Of a DNA stretch of 45,795 nucleotides, positions 39,385 through 45,795 are shown piece after piece (position 1 is the first letter of the stretch; each line of letters starts with the position of its first letter). The notes under the pieces were generated by a model. The model worked only from the letters and a program-made list of their open reading frames with translations. It did not search any database and had not been told where the DNA came from. The DNA is from Pseudomonadota bacterium (GTDB lineage: Bacteria; Tectomicrobia; Entotheonellia; Entotheonellales; Entotheonellaceae). The stretch is from NCBI GenBank assembly GCA_005777235.1, contig SXND01000260.1, positions 1 through 45,795 on the forward strand, in the 5' to 3' direction. The position numbers and the translations under genes are program-made.

Positions 39385-40869
39385 ATGTTGCATCGCTGGC
39401 TCAACTCCATCATCTTACGCCCTGATCGCTATTGCTACCAGATTCCAGAAGACGTGGGACTGTGTGCGAGCCCGGTGGCGTTTCCGAACGGGCAGGGGCA
39501 ACTCTTGCGCGGCTTTCTCTTCGCACCTCTGGAGCCGGAAGCCGCATCCCACCTGCCGTCACGCGCCGTCCCTACGGTCCTCTTTTGTCCTGGCACGGCA
39601 GGAAATCTGTCATCACATCTGTATTACGTGGAACTGCTGTGCCGTGCCGGGTGTCGCGTGCTCAGCATCGATTACACCGGTTTCGGCCAAAGCGCCGGGC
39701 AGGCCTCCTTGGAAACTCTGGTCGCCGATGTGTTAGGCGCCAGTGACTTCCTGCAACGTGAGCAGCACGTCGAGACCATGGGCATCTTCGGCCTGTCCTT
39801 GGGGGCAAATGTGGCGTTGATGGCTGCGGCCCAACAGCCCGCCATTCGCGCTGCGGCTGTCGAGGGCCTGGCGCTGTATCAGGACATTACCTACGGCGTC
39901 TTGACTGATGGCGTGATGGGCCACCATGACGTCACCACCCTCCTGTACGAGGATCGCCCGCCGGTACGCCGCCGACTGGATGTGGTCAACCGCCACTTCG
40001 TGCCTGCGTGGCTGGCGCGCGCGTTGGCCGGGGGAGGCATGCGCCTGTTCCCGTGTCCGGCGAAAGATCCGTTGACCTCTGTTGCGCTCTTACGCGATAC
40101 CGCCGTGTTCTGCATGCACGGCGTGGAGGATTCCCTGTTACCGTTCGAGGGCACGTTACAAGTGTATAACGCCCTCCCCGGCCGTAAAGATCTCTGGCTC
40201 ATCCCCGAGGTCAGTCATCCACAAGAAGCCGCCTTGGCGCAGGATGGGGAATATGTGGCCCAATTGGCCGACTTCTTTCATGCGACGCTGACCGACCACA
40301 CGCCGCGCCAGGCGACCACCATGACGCTTGAGGTGGCCCACCTGCGCAACACGGGCGCCGCCGGTCTGGCCTTGACGACGATCATGGCCGACCACACCCT
40401 GGCCTGTCGGACCACATGGGTGGAGGCGGCGGCGCACTGTGCTCTGGCGGGGTTCGAGTCGCCGGGACTGCTGAGTGGCCGCCGTCTCTTTGCGGTGGAA
40501 GGCCGTGGCGCCACGGCGCAGCCGCGCCTCACGCCACGCGGGCAACAGTATCGCCGCCTCTGGCAACCGCTCATGCGGGACATGGGCCAATTGCTGCATG
40601 AGCGCCGTGTGCACGACATGGAGCCGGTTCTGCGTCGGCTGCCGTCGGAGCGTCCCGAACCGCCCTTTGATTTTTTTCTGGGACTCTATTGCGTGGACGT
40701 GATGAAGCGGGCCCAGCATACCATGCCGCACTTAGCGCACCTGGCGGCGCAGGCGTTTCTGCGCTACTGGCACTACGGACCGGCTCCCGTGTCTCCAGGG
40801 ACACCGACCTTGTGGGATCTGGCGTGCACGATTGTGGGCCGGGACGTCGCACATGCGCAAGATCGGTGA
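39385..40869 (+). CDS. Alpha/beta hydrolase with extra C-terminal domain
   Basis: A 494-residue protein. The first 300 residues are an alpha/beta hydrolase of the YqiA/dienelactone-type group, with the oxyanion segment TVLFCPGTAGNLSSH (64-78), SIDYTGFGQSAG (94-105), nucleophile S138 in IFGLSLGAN, D249 in CMHGVEDSLLP, and H278 in PEVSHPQE. The last 190 residues are not recognised and contain no further catalytic motif. The start ATG 39385 follows AGGCGG closely. It opens a four-gene cluster: the MMPL exporter begins 9 nt downstream, followed by two diiron proteins. A role in releasing or trimming a lipid, acyl ester or polyketide that the exporter then moves is an inference. Confidence 0.85.
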   Translation: MLHRWLNSIILRPDRYCYQIPEDVGLCASPVAFPNGQGQLLRGFLFAPLEPEAASHLPSRAVPTVLFCPGTAGNLSSHLYYVELLCRAGCRVLSIDYTGFGQSAGQASLETLVADVLGASDFLQREQHVETMGIFGLSLGANVALMAAAQQPAIRAAAVEGLALYQDITYGVLTDGVMGHHDVTTLLYEDRPPVRRRLDVVNRHFVPAWLARALAGGGMRLFPCPAKDPLTSVALLRDTAVFCMHGVEDSLLPFEGTLQVYNALPGRKDLWLIPEVSHPQEAALAQDGEYVAQLADFFHATLTDHTPRQATTMTLEVAHLRNTGAAGLALTTIMADHTLACRTTWVEAAAHCALAGFESPGLLSGRRLFAVEGRGATAQPRLTPRGQQYRRLWQPLMRDMGQLLHERRVHDMEPVLRRLPSERPEPPFDFFLGLYCVDVMKRAQHTMPHLAHLAAQAFLRYWHYGPAPVSPGTPTLWDLACTIVGRDVAHAQDR

Positions 40870-40878
40870 CGCGACACG

Positions 40879-43377
40879 ATGATCACCACCCTCTTCGACT
40901 GCTTTGGGCGTCTGGCCGTTGCCTATCCCCGGCGTATGCTGGCGTGCTACGCCCTGCTGTTCCTGGCCGCCGTTCCGCTGGTGTGGCGCATGCAGCTCGA
41001 AGCCAATGTGCGTGACACGCTGCCACCCGATATGGCCCAGGCGCTCGAACGCCAGAACGCGCTGTTTGGCACGGCGGATCTCGCCTTCCTCTTAGTCCAA
41101 GGCCCGGCTGGAGCCCGCGAGACACTGCTCGCCTTTGGCGCCGCTGTCGCAGCACAATTGCGGGATGCGGCCCTGATCCGGCGTGTCGAGTATGGCTATG
41201 CCCCAGAACTTTTACCCCTGCTGGAGCGTTTGAGCTTTGAGTATGCGCCGCTCTTTGTCACCCCAGAGCAGCTTGACGCCTTGGACCAGCTGTTGACGCC
41301 GCAAGGGATCACGACGCAGCTTCAGAAGACCGTGCTACAGCTCCAGGTCAGCAGCCCTGGCTTGCAGGATCAGTGGCTGCTGGAGGATCCCCTGCAACTG
41401 CGCCGCTTCGCCTTCGCACGTCTCAGTGCCTTGCGTGGCACGTTTCGTTTCGACACGACCTCGCCCTATTTTTTGTCCACGGACGGCACCGCCCTGCTGA
41501 TCAAAATTGCCGGCCAGCACTCCGTACACGATATGGCGGCGGCCAAAGCCATGGTGGCCTTGTTGCAGGAGACCACTGACGCCCTCCTCGCCCTGCCGGC
41601 CTTCCGCGGCCTGCGCGTTGAAGCCACCGGGGGCTACTTCTTTGCGGCGGAAAGCGAGCGCATTATCCGCGGCGATATCATCATGAGCGTGCATCTCACT
41701 ATCGTCAGTATCTGTGTGCTCATCGCCTGGGTGCTGCGCCGTTGGGGGGTGCTGATTTACGGCATCCTGCCCACCCTGCTGAGCCTGTTTCTGGCGCTCG
41801 GCATCTTTGTCGCCGTGCGCCCTATGCTGAACGCCTTGACCCTGGGGTGCATCGCCAGTCTGATTGGTTTTGGCATGGACTTTTCGTTACACGTCTTGCA
41901 ACGTGCCTTTGCCGAACAGGGGCGCGGCCTGTCGCGGCCCGCGGCCTTGCGCCTGGCCGTCCGCGAGACCGGTGGCGGCTTGGCCCTGGCCGCCCTGACC
42001 ACCATGGCGAGTTTCCTCGCCTTCTATGCCTCCAGTCAGCCATTTCTGCGTGACATGGGCTTACTCGCGGCTCTTGGCATGGGGCTCAGTTGTGTGCTCA
42101 GTGCCACCTTCCTGCCAGCCATGCTGGTGCTGCTGCCCCTCGGACCAGCTCGGCCACCGTTCCAGCTCGGGTTGCCCACGATCATTGCGGCGGTGACGCG
42201 GTTTCCCCGGGTGATCCTGGGCGTGTCGGTGCTGCTGTCGGGTGCAGCCGTGGCGGCGCTGCTGTGCTGGCCGCCAGCGTTTGAGACCGACTTACGCAAT
42301 ATCCACGCCTCGGACTCCCCGACCCTGCGCGTGCAGGAGCGCATCGCCACGTTGTTCGGTGGTTCGCAAGAACCGCTCATCTTCCTGATCGAAGCGGACA
42401 CGGAACAGCAGGCGGTGCAACACCTGCATACCCTGCAACCGACGTTGACCGCGGCGATGCAGGATGGCTTACTCGCCGCCGTGACCTCGCCGGCCCTGCT
42501 CTATCCCGCGCCCACAGCTCAGGAGGCCGTGTTCCAGCGTCTACGAGCCAAAGACCCGCAGCAGTTGCGGCGCACGCTGCTCACCAGCCTGGAAGAGGCG
42601 GGTTTTGCTACGGACACGGCGCAGGCCTATGCGGATCGCCTCCAGCAGCTCTTGACGCACCAGAGCCCGATCGATCTGCCGGCCTTTCGCGCCCTCGGCT
42701 TCGAGGCCTTGTTACAGCCATTATTAGCCCACGATGCCCATGGTGCGGTGGGGTTGGCGCTGCTCTTTCCCACCCAGGATCTCTGGACCCCGACGATCCG
42801 TGAGGCGCTCACCCAGCGCCTCACCGCCGCGCTCAGCGCGCACGGCATCCGTGGCACGCTGAGCGGCCTGTACACCGTGTCCTCCGCCTCGGCGGCGCTG
42901 CTCGGTGCGGACTTTCTGCGCATCACGGTCGTGGCCTTCCTCGGGGTAGGGCTCATCGTCTGCCTCAAAGTCCGGCGCCTGTGGTTGAGTGGCATGATGT
43001 TACTGCCCGTGGCCTGCGGCACCCTGTGGGCGGCGGGATTTTTTGCGTTGTATGGTTTTCAGCTCAATGTTATGAACATTGGCATCGTGCCCATGCTCCT
43101 GGCTACGGGAAGCGACTATGGCATTTACATTGTGCACCGTTTCGCGTTGCATGGCCGGGCGGACACCCGCGATGCCTTGCAGATCTCCGGCCTGGGTGTC
43201 TTGTTAAGTGCCTTCACCACCCTGGAAGGCTTTGGCACCCTGGCCTTTTCCGTGAATCGTGGGATCGCCTCTGTGGGCCTGGTCTCGCTGGTCGGTATCT
43301 GCGCCTGTCTGGGCGCGGCGTTGTTGACGTTGCCAGCGCTGTTGCATGTGTGGAGCAAGAAGGAGAATCCGGCGTGA
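40879..43377 (+). CDS. MMPL/HpnN-type RND transporter
   Basis: An 832-residue inner-membrane transporter with about 12 helices in the RND two-half arrangement. TM1 (about 20-37) is followed by a large periplasmic loop (38-260), then TM2-6 (about 265-420), a second TM7 and loop, and TM8-12 (about 680-825). Signature segments are GFGMDFSLHVLQRAF in the first half and LATGSDYGIYIVHRFALHG in the second; both hold the Asp/Tyr pattern that carries protons. The HpnN/MMPL branch moves lipids such as hopanoids, mycolates or other acyl compounds. Three putative enzymes flank it: a hydrolase before and two diiron proteins after, the second overlapping its stop codon by 1 nt. Confidence 0.88.
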   Translation: MITTLFDCFGRLAVAYPRRMLACYALLFLAAVPLVWRMQLEANVRDTLPPDMAQALERQNALFGTADLAFLLVQGPAGARETLLAFGAAVAAQLRDAALIRRVEYGYAPELLPLLERLSFEYAPLFVTPEQLDALDQLLTPQGITTQLQKTVLQLQVSSPGLQDQWLLEDPLQLRRFAFARLSALRGTFRFDTTSPYFLSTDGTALLIKIAGQHSVHDMAAAKAMVALLQETTDALLALPAFRGLRVEATGGYFFAAESERIIRGDIIMSVHLTIVSICVLIAWVLRRWGVLIYGILPTLLSLFLALGIFVAVRPMLNALTLGCIASLIGFGMDFSLHVLQRAFAEQGRGLSRPAALRLAVRETGGGLALAALTTMASFLAFYASSQPFLRDMGLLAALGMGLSCVLSATFLPAMLVLLPLGPARPPFQLGLPTIIAAVTRFPRVILGVSVLLSGAAVAALLCWPPAFETDLRNIHASDSPTLRVQERIATLFGGSQEPLIFLIEADTEQQAVQHLHTLQPTLTAAMQDGLLAAVTSPALLYPAPTAQEAVFQRLRAKDPQQLRRTLLTSLEEAGFATDTAQAYADRLQQLLTHQSPIDLPAFRALGFEALLQPLLAHDAHGAVGLALLFPTQDLWTPTIREALTQRLTAALSAHGIRGTLSGLYTVSSASAALLGADFLRITVVAFLGVGLIVCLKVRRLWLSGMMLLPVACGTLWAAGFFALYGFQLNVMNIGIVPMLLATGSDYGIYIVHRFALHGRADTRDALQISGLGVLLSAFTTLEGFGTLAFSVNRGIASVGLVSLVGICACLGAALLTLPALLHVWSKKENPA

Positions 43378-44264
43378 TGAAGCAGCGGCATTTGACCCTG
43401 GAGGATTGGTTTGTACCGGTCTCGGCAGCGCAACGTGCGGCCGGCCTGGAGGCGTACGAGGCCCATCTGGCAGCCCGTGATGGCCGGCCTGACGTGGCGA
43501 CACGCCATCTGCCGTGCCGTGAGGCGCGCATGGCACAGTTTCGACACGATGATGGCCGTTTCCAGGGACGCATCGACGCGGCGCAGTTTGCCGCCTACCT
43601 GCACGCCACTCCGGGGCCTGGGACGCCAGACGCGCCACCCGTACCACTGGATCTGCTGTTTGTGTTTGCCTGTGTCCGCGCCAACACGTATGAAGAGTAT
43701 GCCGTCGAGCAACTGATCGAGACCATCGAGCTGCACCAGGAGGCCATGCCGAATCTGGTCAACCTGACCATTATGTTTGAAGAGTATTACCACACCAAAT
43801 TTTTGTGCTCGATCGCCGCTCTCTTTGGCCTCAACCTGGGTGTTGCCCCTACCCCGCCGTTCGTGGTCCGGGCGCTGATTGCCGGACTGCGGCATTTGCC
43901 GCTGTGGGTCGCGCACCCACTGACCTTGTGTGCCGAAATTATTGGCCTGGCCCTCTTTCTCCAGCTCTACGAACTCGCCGGGGCGGTGTTTGCCGACGAT
44001 CCGGCGCTGCGCCACGCCATTGAGCTGCGCCTGGGCGAAGTCATCGCCGACGAACTCGGCCATATCAGCTACAACCGACTGCTCATCACCCCGGTGGGCC
44101 TGCAGATAGCGCGTCGCCTCCTGCCGCTAGTCGCCCGTGGCTCGCGCCATGGCTTGCCCGGTACCGAGGCGCTGGGTTTATACCCCTTCTCTTTTGCGGC
44201 CATGTACGATTGGCACGTCGGCTGCCTCCCGGATGGTATTCTCGATCAGGCTTTTCTGGCGTAA
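43377..44264 (+). CDS. Diiron (ferritin-like/AurF-like) protein 1
   Basis: A 295-residue helical protein with the ligand set of diiron oxygenases: E106 or E107 (TYEEYAVEQL), E136 and H139 (FEEYYHTKF), E187 (LCAEIIGLALF), E221, and E226 and H229 (IADELGHISYN). Two E-x-x-H motifs and the extra acidic residues match the AurF-type or related group. It begins one base before the stop of the transporter gene ends (TGATG), so translation is coupled; AAGGAG lies 11 nt before ATG 43377. A GTG at 43374 is also possible. It is a paralog of the next gene. The likely job is oxidation of the compound handled by the cluster, but the substrate is unknown. Confidence 0.8.
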   Translation: MKQRHLTLEDWFVPVSAAQRAAGLEAYEAHLAARDGRPDVATRHLPCREARMAQFRHDDGRFQGRIDAAQFAAYLHATPGPGTPDAPPVPLDLLFVFACVRANTYEEYAVEQLIETIELHQEAMPNLVNLTIMFEEYYHTKFLCSIAALFGLNLGVAPTPPFVVRALIAGLRHLPLWVAHPLTLCAEIIGLALFLQLYELAGAVFADDPALRHAIELRLGEVIADELGHISYNRLLITPVGLQIARRLLPLVARGSRHGLPGTEALGLYPFSFAAMYDWHVGCLPDGILDQAFLA

Positions 44265-44314
44265 CGACATGGCGTACGTCTCAGCAATCATGACACTCCT
44301 GGAAGGATCTACTC

Positions 44315-45253
44315 ATGGTCATGCAGCGCGACACTGGTTGGTACCGCTCGATTTTTTCACCCAATACCCCCGAGGAACGAGCACACAATTTTGAGCTCTA
44401 TTGGCAATTTTCGCAGGACCATGCCGGCCTCTTACTGGAAGCCGAGCAAGACCTCACCCGTAAACGGGAGACCCTGCGTGGCTTCCAAGCCGATCCCATC
44501 CGCTCCAGGGCGCCACTCCCGGACCCCGAGGCTTTTTACCGCAACTATGTGCAGTGCCAGGATGCCCCCGGCGCCATCGACCGCAAAACCTTACTGCTCA
44601 CCAGCATCTATAAAGTGGCGCGCCATGAGTGGGTCGGCATCACCGGCGCCTGGAACGCCACGGAGGCTTTTAGCGACACACAGCACGTCGTGACGAAGAT
44701 CTGCCGCTATCATCTGGCCGAAGAATTTGGCCACATCCGTCTCTTTGAAGAGATGTTTCACACCTTCCATCTCACCCAGGTGCAGTGGGTGCCTTTACAA
44801 CCCTTCATGCAGCGCGTCTATCAAGTCTTTCCACGCCTGCCAGGCGCCATGATGGACCCCCTGGCCTTTGTGTCGGAGCTGATTGGCTTGATGTTTTACC
44901 GGGCGGTGGATGCGGTGCTGGATGAGGTGTATGCCGACGAACCCGAGGCCTGTCACCGGGTGCGGGCCCTACTGCACGAGATTACCGTTGATGAGCTGGC
45001 CCACATTGGCCAACGCCGCAATTTCCTCAGCCCGCGTGGCGTGCGCGCGGCCCGCTGGTTGGTCCGTCCGATGTTTAGCGCGTTCTTCAAGGGTATTCCC
45101 GAACACCCGTATCTCTTCGATGTGCAGGCGATGACGCGTGACGCCCTGGCGTTTGATTACAACACGATGGCGCCAGCCTTGCTGGAGCGCAGTTGGGTAC
45201 CGACCTATTGCCGTCCTCTGGAGACGGCGCTGTGTGCCACGGGGACGCCATGA
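44315..45253 (+). CDS. Diiron (ferritin-like/AurF-like) protein 2
   Basis: A 312-residue paralog of the preceding gene, with E105 (ARHEWVGI), E137 and H140 (AEEFGHIRL), E188 (FVSELIGLMFY), E222 and then E227 and H230 (VDELAHIGQRR). The spacing of the ligand helices equals that of protein 1, with an extra N-terminal helix of about 60 residues. It starts 50 nt downstream of protein 1, with AAGGATC before ATG 44315 (a second ATG is at 44321). Having two parallel diiron proteins in one cluster suggests a heterodimer or two successive oxidations. The next gene is convergent after 6 nt. Confidence 0.8.
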   Translation: MVMQRDTGWYRSIFSPNTPEERAHNFELYWQFSQDHAGLLLEAEQDLTRKRETLRGFQADPIRSRAPLPDPEAFYRNYVQCQDAPGAIDRKTLLLTSIYKVARHEWVGITGAWNATEAFSDTQHVVTKICRYHLAEEFGHIRLFEEMFHTFHLTQVQWVPLQPFMQRVYQVFPRLPGAMMDPLAFVSELIGLMFYRAVDAVLDEVYADEPEACHRVRALLHEITVDELAHIGQRRNFLSPRGVRAARWLVRPMFSAFFKGIPEHPYLFDVQAMTRDALAFDYNTMAPALLERSWVPTYCRPLETALCATGTP

Positions 45254-45259
45254 GCCTGC

Positions 45260-45795
45260 CTACAACCGCCACCTGGCGAGGTCGGTGGTGCCTTCCGGGT
45301 CGAGTAGCAGCGCCGCCCGGGCAAAAAACTCACGCGGCGTGGCCCGGAAGAACTGCGCTGCCGGGTGCGCCGGATCAAACCACGCAGGCTGTAGCCAGGG
45401 CTTGCCTGGTTCGTGCAGGAAAATGCGGCGCAGCAGCGTTGGGAACTCCTGCGGGAACTCGCTAGTCGCGGTGGCGGCCTGCACATCCTCCGGGAAGGTG
45501 AAGGCCCTGGCCTGCTGCATGCCCTTGTCGAGCAAGGCATTGCGGGCGGCACAACGCTCAGGTGTGCCGGCGCCGAGCAGCATGAGGCTGGTCAGGCCCA
45601 GCAGGCGTGACCAGTCATCCGGGGCCGTGGCCAGGCGCTCCAGGGCCTCGCGGTGCGGCTGTACGAGGTCTGGCGGCGCCTCCGGGGTGAAAAACAGCTG
45701 TTCGGCCCAGGCCACGTCGCTGGCCAGGCCCTGGCTGTCGCCTAACCATGCGGGCGCGGGAGAGCTTGTCGCCCGCGCCCACGCCCGCGGCCCCC
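45260..45795 (-). CDS. Truncated unknown protein (5' end outside window)
   Basis: On the minus strand the frame is open from the window edge to the stop at 45260, giving about 178 visible residues. I do not recognise it. The sequence is Ala/Pro-rich at the visible start (SSPAPAWLGDSQGLASDVAW), then helical (HREALERLATAPDDWSRLLG). Two cysteines are not in a motif. The segment PAAQFFRATPREFFARAALLL closes the protein. A GTG at about 45715 could be an internal start, but the upstream codons look coding too. It may be a TPR-like or DUF protein; nothing firmer can be said. Confidence 0.5.
   Translation of the reverse strand, partial: GPRAWARATSSPAPAWLGDSQGLASDVAWAEQLFFTPEAPPDLVQPHREALERLATAPDDWSRLLGLTSLMLLGAGTPERCAARNALLDKGMQQARAFTFPEDVQAATATSEFPQEFPTLLRRIFLHEPGKPWLQPAWFDPAHPAAQFFRATPREFFARAALLLDPEGTTDLARWRL

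Noticed and set aside
1..45795. tRNA or rRNA genes
   Set aside because: No T-arm consensus with matching acceptor stem and no conserved rRNA segment was noticed on either strand; a covariance search would be needed to exclude them fully.

Overview
The window looks like a chromosome piece from a high-GC, Gram-negative-type heterotroph. The signs are lipobox lipoproteins, an HpnN/MMPL-type RND exporter, a MucR/Ros zinc-finger regulator, GTG/TTG codons near several starts and G/C-rich third codon positions. The mix of catabolic families (MmgE/PrpD, CitE-like CoA lyase, mandelate-racemase-like enolase, amidase, luciferase-like oxidoreductase, carboxymuconolactone decarboxylases, THI5-like binding protein) resembles large uncultivated environmental genomes such as Tectomicrobia/Entotheonella. 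That placement is a guess; no rRNA or tRNA gene is visible to support it.

Layout. 1-706: C-terminal part of asparaginyl-tRNA synthetase. 956-7064: a small-molecule catabolism block (GlcG-like protein, DHA2 exporter, two tandem DSD1/D-threonine-aldolase-like proteins, MmgE/PrpD). 7136-10946: sigma-70 factor followed by Lon protease on the minus strand. 10947-11441: AT-rich regulatory region. 11442-15028: a fused helicase/exonuclease-like protein resembling MrfA+MrfB whose catalytic motifs look eroded, directly followed by a DUF72 protein. 15105-18601: CMD protein, CitE-like lyase, a ferritin-like diiron protein and an enolase-superfamily enzyme. 18677-25807: caspase/SUMF1 lipoprotein, amidase, YdcF-like membrane protein, second CMD protein, an unknown protein, a luciferase-like oxidoreductase and a small coiled-coil protein. 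25907-31987: NHL beta-propeller, TenA, DUF3568 lipoprotein, small HTH protein, THI5-like binding protein, TrmN6-like methyltransferase, RsmI and a crotonase. 32064-35481: MucR regulator, metallophosphatase, SDR and an alpha/beta hydrolase. 35634-37799: VWA protein with a Gln/Gly repeat. About 38040-39345: a solitary TnpB element with matching palindromes at both ends. 39385-45253: a tight four-gene cluster (hydrolase, MMPL exporter, two related diiron proteins). 45260-45795: a truncated unknown gene.

Most interesting signals: (1) the MrfA/MrfB-like fusion with altered Walker A, DExH and exonuclease motif I, coupled to DUF72; (2) the hydrolase-MMPL-diiron-diiron cluster, which looks like an undescribed lipid or secondary-metabolite pathway; (3) a DSD1 paralog that has lost the PLP-binding lysine beside a more normal paralog; (4) a dispersed palindromic element, present three times in intergenic DNA, whose outer stem shows a compensatory base-pair change.
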